Source of the DNA: Labilibaculum sp032125735
GTDB taxonomy: Bacteria; Bacteroidota; Bacteroidia; Bacteroidales; Marinifilaceae
DNA: 6,164 nt
Direction: 5' to 3'
NCBI GenBank assembly: GCA_032125735.1
Contig: JAQBBZ010000017.1
Coordinates: 1-6,164 of the forward strand
This document shows positions 1 to 5,664 of this stretch, piece by piece; position 1 is the stretch's first letter, and every line of letters begins with the position of its first letter. The position numbers and the translations under genes are program-made. The notes beneath the pieces are model-generated. The model saw only the letters and a list, made by a program, of their open reading frames with translations, did not search any database and had not been told where the DNA came from.

Positions 1-571
1 GGATTACGAAAAATCTCAGATCATTAAGTCATTGATAAATGCAGATGGACTCTCAGCAAAGAACCTGGATAAAATAATTGAGTTGACTCACAGCATATCG
101 TCCGATTATGAAATCACACAGGTTGTTGGTTTACTGATAAAGAGAGGTTTGCTGAATAAGTCGAATCTGGACGTATTTAATAAATTGACAGAAGAGATAT
201 CGTCTGATTATTCCTACACGCAAATATTAAATCAGTTGATTAGATATGAGGCCTTAGGTGCAGAGCGTTTTGACTTTTTACTAAAGGCATCGGATCATAT
301 TTCTTCATCTTATGAGTTAAGTAAATTTTACAATTCATTACTAAATGAAGATGAATTGACCCTTGCTCAGCAGGTGACTTTAATTTCGAAAGCTGAGAAT
401 ATTTCTTCAAATTACGAACTGGTAAATTTTTTAATCAAGGCAAGTCAGAAATTGGATTTGGAGAACAATAAGATTCAGGAGGCATTAATTCATGCAACTC
501 AGGAGATCAGTTCTGAATATGATTACGGGAAGGTGATGAAGGCAATATATTCCCGTAATAAAATAAAATAA
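1..571 (+). CDS. Tandem 34-residue helical-repeat protein, C-terminal part (5' end outside the window)
   Basis: The reading frame is open from base 2, upstream of the first possible start (a TTG at 32), and the residues before that TTG (DYEKSQIIKS) fit the repeat pattern. The gene therefore enters from the left and the TTG is not its start. The visible 189 residues consist only of repeats of 34-35 residues, each beginning I-S-S-x-Y followed by two amphipathic helix-like stretches, ending in a short basic tail (SRNKIK). This suggests an alpha-solenoid used for protein contacts. No catalytic motif, signal peptide or membrane segment lies in this part. Similar SDYE-type repeats occur, from memory, behind BlaR1/M56 peptidase-like or other membrane domains in some bacteria, but the N-terminal domain is not visible, so no function is assigned. 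A 161-bp gap separates it from the kinase operon, so co-transcription is uncertain. Confidence 0.85.
   Translation, partial: DYEKSQIIKSLINADGLSAKNLDKIIELTHSISSDYEITQVVGLLIKRGLLNKSNLDVFNKLTEEISSDYSYTQILNQLIRYEALGAERFDFLLKASDHISSSYELSKFYNSLLNEDELTLAQQVTLISKAENISSNYELVNFLIKASQKLDLENNKIQEALIHATQEISSEYDYGKVMKAIYSRNKIK
2..568 (+). repeat. Six in-frame protein repeats with I-S-S-x-Y motif
   Basis: The units are at 2-94 (first three residues cut off), 95-196, 197-298, 299-400, 401-505 and 506-568 (truncated at the C-terminus). Unit lengths are 34, 34, 34 and 35 residues for the complete ones. The opening residues are ISSDYE, ISSDYS, ISSSYE, ISSNYE and ISSEYD, followed by a hydrophobic helix with Leu/Ile at regular spacing and a second helix ending in Glu, Asn or His. 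The repeats are conserved in protein but well diverged in DNA, so they are old and under selection rather than a recent tandem expansion. The length equals that of TPR/PPR units, but the TPR consensus (W-LG-Y-A-F-A-P) is not matched. Confidence 0.85.
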
Positions 572-732
572 TTTTAGGATGAAATTCAGCGCTTAGGTCA
601 ACGGTTTTCTATTGGTGTTTAGCAGGTGTAAAATTGGTTAGAACGAATTTGAATGCACACACACTATGAAACAAAATTGATTAGCTTATCTTTAATTGGA
701 AATTAGCTTGGCAAAAAAATCCCAGAATACGA
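572..732 (+). promoter_or_regulatory. Intergenic upstream region of the kinase operon with LytTR-like direct repeats
   Basis: This 161-bp gap contains no credible gene. The octamer ATTAGCTT occurs twice, at 680-687 and 702-709, start to start 22 bp. Read on the minus strand, the nonamers at 680-688 (TAAGCTAAT) and 702-710 (CAAGCTAAT) fit the published LytTR half-site consensus [TA][AC][CA]GTTN[AG][TG] at 8 and 7 of 9 positions, with a 13-bp spacer; the family's spacer is 12-13 bp. A near-consensus Bacteroidota -7 box, TATCTTTA, lies at 687-694 between them, but no TTG was found at the usual -33 distance. Autoregulation by the operon's own LytTR protein is therefore an inference. Confidence 0.35.
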
Positions 733-1794
733 ATGAATAAGTACTTGCGTTTTTTTATTATCAGTCCTGTTTTAGGAATTCTTTGCTACCTGTTGGCTTT
801 TTATGGTCATGTGGGCGAATTACCGGGTGCTGAATTTAAATTCAACGGATATTTACCCAGCGCTGTATTTGGTTTGTGGGCTGGTTTCTCGGCATTGGGA
901 ATCGGGCAGTATTTAAACCGGAATTTCAACTGGCGTCAAAAGCATTCTCTTCGATTTTTGATTCAATGCATTTTACTGTATGTGGTAGGTTTAATGCTGG
1001 TAACGATCTATTCCGAAATGTTTTTAATCTCTCTGCGTACCGAACTAACTTATTCTCAGTTTTGGTTGATGTATAAAGATGAATTCTTCAAAACGGTACT
1101 CATCCTTTTTATTTTGGTTTTTGTGTATTCTCTTTTGGATTTTGTCGTGTATTCATACAATCAAATGAAGGCAGAAGAGATACGTTCGGCTGAGATGATG
1201 AACAATCAGCTTAATCTGCAATTCGAGGCTTTAAAATCTCAATTGGATCCACACTTTTTGTTCAATTCCCTCAATACAATTTCATCGCTGCTTTATAAGG
1301 ATACCGAAAAAGCAGAACGCTTCATTCGAATGTTTGCTGAAAGCTATCGTTTTATTTTCAAGCAGAACGATCAACCCTTAATTCTTTTGCAAAAGGAGCT
1401 CGACTTTGTTCAGGCTTATAACTATCTGTTAGAGGTTCGGTTTCAGGAAGCATACGAATTGAAAATCAACCTGCCCGAAGCAATTTTAAAAAGCTATGTG
1501 CCACCTTTAAGTGTTCAAATGCTTATCGAAAATGCAATTAAACACAATTTGATATCGCAAACAACACCGCTTTCGGTGGAAATTGATTCTGAGAAGAACT
1601 ATTTGTGTGTTCGGAACAATATCAATCCCTTGCGGGAGCAACCGGAATCATTTCAGATCGGAATAGAAAACATTCGAAAACGATATTCATATTTTACTGA
1701 CGAAACAATACTTCTGGATAAAAACGAACACTTTAAAGTCAGCTTACCTCTGATTTCTCAATTGAAATGCAAAACCATTAGACCAGGCTGTTAA
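733..1794 (+). CDS. LytS-type sensor histidine kinase, four TM segments, motifs intact
   Basis: This is an inner-membrane kinase of the His_kinase (LytS/YehU-like) family that should phosphorylate the LytTR regulator encoded two genes downstream. It has 353 residues. Four hydrophobic segments lie at about 7-25, 41-60, 75-99 and 118-141, then a charged helical linker at 142-168. The H-box SQLDPHFLFNSLNTI has the phospho-acceptor His174. The conserved FxxxYRFIF stretch follows at about 201-210, then the N-box PPLSVQMLIENAIKHN at 257-272 (Glu266, Asn267), an RNN element near 294-296, and the G-box IGIENIRKRY from 309. All signature elements are present, so it should be catalytically competent. 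There is no PAS, GAF or periplasmic domain, so sensing is presumably through the membrane segments or a partner. The ATG at 733 gives a proper N-terminus before TM1. The next gene begins 2 nt after the stop, so translation is probably coupled. Confidence 0.95.
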   Translation: MNKYLRFFIISPVLGILCYLLAFYGHVGELPGAEFKFNGYLPSAVFGLWAGFSALGIGQYLNRNFNWRQKHSLRFLIQCILLYVVGLMLVTIYSEMFLISLRTELTYSQFWLMYKDEFFKTVLILFILVFVYSLLDFVVYSYNQMKAEEIRSAEMMNNQLNLQFEALKSQLDPHFLFNSLNTISSLLYKDTEKAERFIRMFAESYRFIFKQNDQPLILLQKELDFVQAYNYLLEVRFQEAYELKINLPEAILKSYVPPLSVQMLIENAIKHNLISQTTPLSVEIDSEKNYLCVRNNINPLREQPESFQIGIENIRKRYSYFTDETILLDKNEHFKVSLPLISQLKCKTIRPGC

Positions 1795-1796
1795 TT

Positions 1797-2837
1797 ATGA
1801 AGACTAATTATTTAAACCACATACTTTACAGGATATTTGCACCACCTTTGGTTGCCGTATTTGTATACCTGCTCATATTATTAATATTTGACAGGCTCTC
1901 AGAAATTACAAATAATTTTAGTCCGGAAGAATTGGCTTTTTTAGGAATAGTAACTTTTTCACTGTTTGAGGTGTACCGATTTTGGATTCACAAAACAGAA
2001 AAAATAGCTTATTTAAAAGAGCGGGTTTTACTGAAAGCCATCTTTTTATTTACGGGTAGTTTTCTCATCACTCTGCTTCTTGTTTTCGCCTTCTTTTCAC
2101 TTTATTTCATTTATTTTCTGGGTTTAAGTGAGTTTCGAGCGGAACTTACCTCATTTCTCATTGTATTCACTTTAGTGGGGATTTTATATCATCTTTTTTA
2201 CCTGAGCATCCGCTTTCTCGATCAGCAAAACTCGCTTCTTTTGCATAAGGAAGAAATGAATCGGAAAAATATTGAATTCGAACTGGAAGTGTTTAAGAAT
2301 AAGCTTAATCCTGATTTTTTATTTCAATCACTGGAAAGTGTGATTAGTCTGATTCGGAAAAATGAAGTTGATCAGGCCGAAAAGTTTATTGATCATTTGG
2401 CCTTATTCTACAGACGAATATTGGGGAACAGGTTCTCAGAAATTATTACGCTTGAAGAAGAAATTCAAAAGCTTGATCAGTATTTACTAATCAGAAATAA
2501 TAATTACAACAACAATTTTATTGTAAATTGGAATATCGAATCTTCGGTTAGAGAAATTCATATTGTTCCCAATACCATTTTGCAAGTGTTGCAAATGATT
2601 GAATATTCGCAAATGGTTGATTTGAATACTAAGTTACTTGTTGATGTGAATGAAAAGGATGATTACATTGTATTTCAGTTTCTGTCTTCAGAGCGATTAA
2701 CACCGGTTCCTAAATTGTCTTTTCAAATGGAAACTCTGAAGAAAGCGATTGGGTTTTATTCAAATAAGAAGCTTGTTTGGGATCGAAATGGAGAGTTTAC
2801 CCAAATTTTCATTCCAAAAATTAACCTGGAAGACTAG
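1797..2837 (+). CDS. Degenerate LytS-type histidine kinase homologue (probable pseudokinase), four TM segments
   Basis: It has the same architecture and nearly the same length (346 residues) as the upstream kinase. Hydrophobic segments lie at about 12-31, 47-63, 80-109 and 116-139, then a charged linker at 140-168 and a His_kinase-like region. The H-box reads NKLNPDFLFQSLESV, with Asp173 where the phospho-acceptor His belongs (codon GAT at 2313-2315). The N-box is lost: at the positions of Glu and Asn in the neighbour (ENAIKHN) it has Met267 and Ile268. The G-box glycine is also gone (Gln310 before METLKKAIGF). An Asn-rich stretch (NNNYNNN, 234-240) replaces the usual RF-containing helix end. 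Autophosphorylation is therefore unlikely. The frame is intact and the hydrophobic and helical pattern is kept, so it is not a decaying pseudogene. The 2-nt spacing to the active kinase suggests equimolar expression and a heteromeric complex (inference). Phosphotransfer onto Asp173 is conceivable but has no support here. Confidence 0.9.
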   Translation: MKTNYLNHILYRIFAPPLVAVFVYLLILLIFDRLSEITNNFSPEELAFLGIVTFSLFEVYRFWIHKTEKIAYLKERVLLKAIFLFTGSFLITLLLVFAFFSLYFIYFLGLSEFRAELTSFLIVFTLVGILYHLFYLSIRFLDQQNSLLLHKEEMNRKNIEFELEVFKNKLNPDFLFQSLESVISLIRKNEVDQAEKFIDHLALFYRRILGNRFSEIITLEEEIQKLDQYLLIRNNNYNNNFIVNWNIESSVREIHIVPNTILQVLQMIEYSQMVDLNTKLLVDVNEKDDYIVFQFLSSERLTPVPKLSFQMETLKKAIGFYSNKKLVWDRNGEFTQIFIPKINLED

Positions 2838-2867
2838 CAAATTACTAAATCATATATCCCCAAAATC

Positions 2868-3644
2868 ATGAATGTAGTTATTATAGAAGATGAAGTGTTG
2901 GCTGCCGATAAGTTGGAGCGTCTGCTGCATAAGTACGACCCCAAAATAAAGGTCATCGATCGATTCGATTCAGTTACCGATTCCTCTATTTGGCTGGGAA
3001 ATCCAACGAATAAAGTTGATTTGATTTTTTTGGATATTCATTTGGTGGATGGATTGAGTTTCGAAATATTTAATAGGGTGCAGGTACAAACGCCGATCAT
3101 TTTCACAACTGCTTACAACGAATATGCTTTAAATGCCTTTAAATTAAATAGTATCGATTATTTGTTAAAACCAGTAACATTTGATAACCTGTATACCAGT
3201 TTGAAAAAATTGGAGAATCTAAAGGAATCTTTGACAGGAACGGGGGAAATGAGGAATTTTGAGGAGTTGAGTAATGCTTTGGCTACCATTCAGAAAAATT
3301 ACAAGACCCGCTTTATGGTGAAAATTGGAGAGAAGCTAAGATCTTTTAAGGCAGAGGATATTTCGGTTTTTTATGCTGAAGGAAGAGACGTGTTTATTCT
3401 ATTAAAAGAGGGGAATCGGTATATTATTGATTATAAAATGGAAGAGCTGCAAGATTTATTAAATCCTGAGCAATTCTGCAGAATCAGTCGTTCCTTTATC
3501 GTTAATATCAATTCAATAAGTGGTGTGTTGCTGTATTCAAATTCCCGCCTAAAGGTTGATTTATCGCAGGAATTTGATCGGGAACTTATTGTAAGCAGAG
3601 AAAAGGTAGGCAGCTTTAAAGATTGGTTTAACGGAGCTGGTTAG
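2868..3644 (+). CDS. LytTR-family response regulator (REC-LytTR)
   Basis: This is a cytoplasmic DNA-binding response regulator of the LytR/AlgR/AgrA type, 258 residues. The receiver domain (about 1-120) has the acidic pair Glu7/Asp8 (VIIEDE), the phospho-acceptor Asp56 in LIFLDIHL, Thr80/Thr81 in FTTAYNEYAL, and Lys101 in the DYLLKPV motif. A helical linker runs from about 121 to 146. The LytTR DNA-binding domain (about 148-254) shows the hallmark sequence FCRISRSFIVNINSI at 203-217. All phosphorylation residues are intact. It starts 30 nt after the pseudokinase gene on the same strand, so it is the cognate output of the kinase pair. LytTR proteins bind two direct repeats about 21-22 bp apart; a pair of that geometry lies upstream of the operon at 680-710. 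No hairpin terminator is evident directly after the stop codon. Confidence 0.95.
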   Translation: MNVVIIEDEVLAADKLERLLHKYDPKIKVIDRFDSVTDSSIWLGNPTNKVDLIFLDIHLVDGLSFEIFNRVQVQTPIIFTTAYNEYALNAFKLNSIDYLLKPVTFDNLYTSLKKLENLKESLTGTGEMRNFEELSNALATIQKNYKTRFMVKIGEKLRSFKAEDISVFYAEGRDVFILLKEGNRYIIDYKMEELQDLLNPEQFCRISRSFIVNINSISGVLLYSNSRLKVDLSQEFDRELIVSREKVGSFKDWFNGAG

Positions 3645-3720
3645 AATTTGATTTGTTTTAAAAAAGGGGGCAGTTAAATTATTTTGTGAATTTAGATCAT
3701 AGATATCTGTTGTAAAATTT

Positions 3721-3749
3721 TTGTATTATGAATGTTTAGACTAATTTTA
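3721..3749 (+). promoter_or_regulatory. Candidate promoter of the NiSOD gene
   Basis: TTG at 3721-3723 and TAATTTTA at 3742-3749 lie 18 bp apart, close to the Bacteroidota pattern TTG-N19-TAnnTTTG, with one mismatch in the -7 box. The start codon at 3790 is 40 nt downstream. A perfect 10-bp palindrome, TGAATATTCA (3761-3770), lies between this box and the start and could be an operator, though palindromes of this size are common in AT-rich DNA. The rest of the 145-bp gap after the regulator gene holds nothing recognisable. Confidence 0.3.
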
Positions 3750-3789
3750 AATAAGAAGTTTGAATATTCACTAAAATACATTGGTTACC

Positions 3790-4278
3790 ATGAAAACAAT
3801 GCAATTAAAAATTGGAGCAGGCATCATATTATTGTTCATGCTCTTGGTTGGCACTTCAAATAAAACCTATGCTCATTGCGAAATTCCCTGCGGTATTTAC
3901 GCTGATTCTGTTCGTGTAGTTTTGCTGTCGGAGCACATCGCTACCATCGAGAAAAGTATGAAAATGATCAATGAATTATCATCTGAAGAAGAAGTGGATT
4001 ATAATCAGTTGGTACGATGGATTACCAATAAGGAAGATCATGCTAAAAAGATACAGGAAATTGCAACTCAATATTTCATGTTTCAAAGAGTGAAAGTTTC
4101 GGATGATCCTGAAGTTCAAAAGAAAAATGCCAAACTTTTGGCTGTTTTGCATGAAATTTGTGTTTATGCAATGAATTCGAAACAGACAACCGACTTAAAA
4201 TACATCGAGAAATTAAATAAGTCTGTTCTTGATTTTTCTCATCTGTATTTTGGAGAGGAAGAGCATCATCAGCATTAA
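3790..4278 (+). CDS. sodN: Nickel-containing superoxide dismutase homologue with Sec signal peptide
   Basis: This protein would disproportionate superoxide to O2 and H2O2 using nickel held by an N-terminal hook. The ATG at 3790 is preferred over the in-frame TTG at 3781; it gives 162 residues with a classical signal peptide: MKTMQLK, a hydrophobic core at about 8-21, and an A-type cleavage site TYA at 26-28. Cleavage there leaves His29-Cys30-Glu-Ile-Pro-Cys34-Gly-Ile-Tyr37, matching the NiSOD hook HCDLPCGVY. His1, Cys2 and Cys6 of the mature protein are the known ligands. The remaining part, about 125 residues, is helical and charged, as expected for the four-helix-bundle fold; the mature length of 134 is slightly longer than the roughly 117 of Streptomyces SodN. 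It ends in a His-rich tail (HHQH). The streptomycete enzyme is cytoplasmic and matured by a dedicated peptidase (SodX); here signal peptidase could do the trimming, giving an exported enzyme (inference). No sodX-like gene is in the window. It may have its own promoter. Confidence 0.9.
   Translation: MKTMQLKIGAGIILLFMLLVGTSNKTYAHCEIPCGIYADSVRVVLLSEHIATIEKSMKMINELSSEEEVDYNQLVRWITNKEDHAKKIQEIATQYFMFQRVKVSDDPEVQKKNAKLLAVLHEICVYAMNSKQTTDLKYIEKLNKSVLDFSHLYFGEEEHHQH
3874..3900 (+). other. Ni-hook coding segment, predicted mature N-terminus
   Basis: These nine codons encode HCEIPCGIY directly after the predicted signal-peptidase site (Tyr-Ala before the His). The pattern H-C-x-x-P-C-G-x-Y is diagnostic of NiSOD. 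The nickel is known to be bound by the free amino group and side chain of His1, the Cys2 amide and thiolate, and the Cys6 thiolate, so correct exposure of His1 is required for activity. Confidence 0.85.
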
Positions 4279-4295
4279 TATAAAACAAGTTTTTG

Positions 4296-4328
4296 AAATC
4301 CCTTTCTTTTGCAAGAAGGGGATTTTTT
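4296..4328 (+). terminator. Rho-independent terminator after the NiSOD gene
   Basis: A 13-bp stem (4296-4308 with 4313-4325, one T-G wobble at 4303/4318) with a 4-nt loop TTGC runs into six T residues (4323-4328). It begins 17 nt after the sodN stop codon. The opposing gene ends at 4350, so the hairpin sits between two convergent genes. On the minus strand the same hairpin is followed by a much weaker T run, so it mainly serves the plus strand. Confidence 0.85.
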
Positions 4329-4349
4329 AGTTAATGTAGCTTGTAAGGT

Positions 4350-5588
4350 TTACTGCTTTTCAAGTAAGATATAGGCACCAAAAGTTTTATTCTGAAATGG
4401 ACTCACCAATGGCAGATATCCACTTCGCCATTTTCCATCTTGTATTTCAAGCGGGTGTTTCTTGGCCATTTCCAGATGAAATTGATCGAAACTTGCTTTG
4501 TATTGATTGAAGATTCTAAAATTGCCCTTTGTACCTGTGTGAATTTTTTTGTTTAGAAAAAGAGCCAAAGTGCTCATGTTGTATCGAAGGTTAATTTCCA
4601 AACACGGATGAATTCTAAGCTTCTCATCACGATCTAAAACAAGCATGCAATCAACTCCAAAATAACCTGTGTAGTTGCTTGCAATATCCGAGGATGAAAG
4701 AACTTCCGTCATGCAAGTCTGCAGTTCGTGAATTTGGTTTTTAGTTAAAGATGCTTCCATTTCCACTGGAATACCACCCAGATAGTTACTCAAATATTGT
4801 CCTTTCGAATCAGTTTCAAAAAATCCTAATCCTAAATAATTCAGTTCCCCTTTTCCGTCGCAGTAATACTGAAGCGAAAAATCGAACTGTTTATTTAAAA
4901 AAGGTTCAACCATCACATAGCATTGCGAAGCAATTACACTGTTAATTGATTGAATTATTGACTCATTTAAAGTGGTATGACGTAGAATCTGCAAACCTCT
5001 GCCTGCCGAGCTAAAAGGTGCTTTAATTACGATCTGCTTCCATTGGTGCATTAGCGTTTCAATCTCATGTACACTTGTGCAAATTTGGGCTGTCTGATCT
5101 ATATCAATAAATAAGGAGCTCTCACAACGATTAATTGCCTCTTTTACAAGTTCCAGTGCCTTTTTACGACTGTACAAATCACGATGCTCTACTTTCCAGA
5201 AAGCGTTTGGCTGATCTAAAAAACGCTTACTGCACGACTCTTTAAAAGGCTTGAGGATATGATGAATTCTGGGACTCCATCCCCAAGGATGAAGACTGTC
5301 TTTTGCCATTTGAATAAAAGCAGAATCGGTTAATGCAAGTGTGAGTTGTTTGAAATTTGGTACAGATACTCCTGCATTTTCCAAAAGCGTAAGGAATTCC
5401 TGATCGGGTAATTGATGAACCAATACGGTATCGTTTTTATCCGCAAAAAACAGCGGCAAAACATCCAGATCCTGCTTAAACTTGGTTAAGGTTTTGTTGG
5501 GCATAAAGCTAACCGTTCCGTTAGCAATGGCCATTTCACAAGTAGGATTATAAATAAATATTTTAGGTGCAGTTTCAGTTGGCATCAT
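4350..5588 (-). CDS. Stand-alone ATP-grasp family protein of unknown substrate
   Basis: This 412-residue protein resembles a conserved, unnamed Bacteroidota family. The N-terminal region starts with IFIYNPTCEMAIANG (10-24), recalling the NPEHDLALANG opening of related hypothetical proteins, and forms a probable pre-ATP-grasp domain up to about 110. The ATP-grasp core follows: IVIKAPF with nucleotide-binding Lys189, the small-residue loop SSAGRG (193-198), a hinge-like VMVEPFL with Glu228, GYFGVDCML with Asp313, and the metal-binding LEINLRYN with Glu331, Asn333 and Arg335. The nucleotide- and Mg-binding residues seem complete, so it is probably an active carboxylate-amine or similar ATP-dependent ligase; the substrate cannot be read from sequence. 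There is no signal peptide, so it is likely cytoplasmic. Two adjacent Met codons (5586-5588 and 5583-5585) are possible starts. It converges on sodN and is divergent from sfsA. Confidence 0.85.
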   Translation of the reverse strand: MMPTETAPKIFIYNPTCEMAIANGTVSFMPNKTLTKFKQDLDVLPLFFADKNDTVLVHQLPDQEFLTLLENAGVSVPNFKQLTLALTDSAFIQMAKDSLHPWGWSPRIHHILKPFKESCSKRFLDQPNAFWKVEHRDLYSRKKALELVKEAINRCESSLFIDIDQTAQICTSVHEIETLMHQWKQIVIKAPFSSAGRGLQILRHTTLNESIIQSINSVIASQCYVMVEPFLNKQFDFSLQYYCDGKGELNYLGLGFFETDSKGQYLSNYLGGIPVEMEASLTKNQIHELQTCMTEVLSSSDIASNYTGYFGVDCMLVLDRDEKLRIHPCLEINLRYNMSTLALFLNKKIHTGTKGNFRIFNQYKASFDQFHLEMAKKHPLEIQDGKWRSGYLPLVSPFQNKTFGAYILLEKQ

Positions 5589-5613
5589 TCAAATTCAAAT
5601 CTTTTTAGCTTCA

Positions 5614-5621
5614 CAAAAGTA
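5614..5621 (-). promoter_or_regulatory. Putative -7 box of the ATP-grasp gene
   Basis: On the minus strand this reads TACTTTTG, a perfect match to the Bacteroidota -7 consensus TAnnTTTG, and it ends 25 nt before the start codon. No clear TTG was found 19-22 bp upstream, so the -33 element is weak or absent. Confidence 0.45.
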
Positions 5622-5634
5622 GGAGAAATCTGCT

Positions 5635-5642
5635 TATCTTTG
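5635..5642 (+). promoter_or_regulatory. Putative -7 box of sfsA
   Basis: TATCTTTG matches TAnnTTTG exactly and ends 22 nt before the sfsA ATG. The -33 region shows only a weak TTC at 5610-5612. The box lies 13 bp from the opposing -7 box, so the two promoters of this 76-bp divergent region would overlap. Confidence 0.5.
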
Positions 5643-5664
5643 ATTTTCTAACAAAAATAGATGT

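Noticed and set aside
32..34. TTG as the start of the repeat-protein gene
   Set aside because: The frame is open upstream to the window edge and the upstream residues continue the repeat pattern, so the gene is truncated by the window and not started here.
569..576. TAATTTTA as a promoter box just after the repeat-protein stop
   Set aside because: It deviates from TAnnTTTG at the last base, overlaps the stop codon, and is more than 150 nt from the kinase start.
876..1076. 66-residue plus-strand frame inside the first kinase gene
   Set aside because: It lies wholly within a clear kinase gene in another frame and its translation has no recognisable pattern.
2496..2516. AAT/AAC triplet run (Asn-rich NNNYNNN) in the pseudokinase as a microsatellite or phase-variable tract
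   Set aside because: It is short, mixed in codon use, in multiples of three and interrupted by Tyr, so it cannot switch the frame; it looks like ordinary drift in a degenerate helix.
3701..3708. AGATATCT palindrome as an operator
   Set aside because: An 8-bp palindrome is expected by chance in AT-rich DNA and has no partner site or promoter next to it.
3781..3789. TTG as the start of the NiSOD gene
   Set aside because: The ATG at 3790 gives a normal signal peptide with a Met-Lys start; the three extra residues from the TTG add nothing.
4076..4288. 70-residue minus-strand frame opposite the NiSOD gene
   Set aside because: It is antisense to a well-supported gene and lacks any family resemblance or promoter.
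4751..4945. 64-residue plus-strand frame opposite the ATP-grasp gene
   Set aside because: It is antisense to a gene with clear ATP-grasp motifs and has no features of its own.
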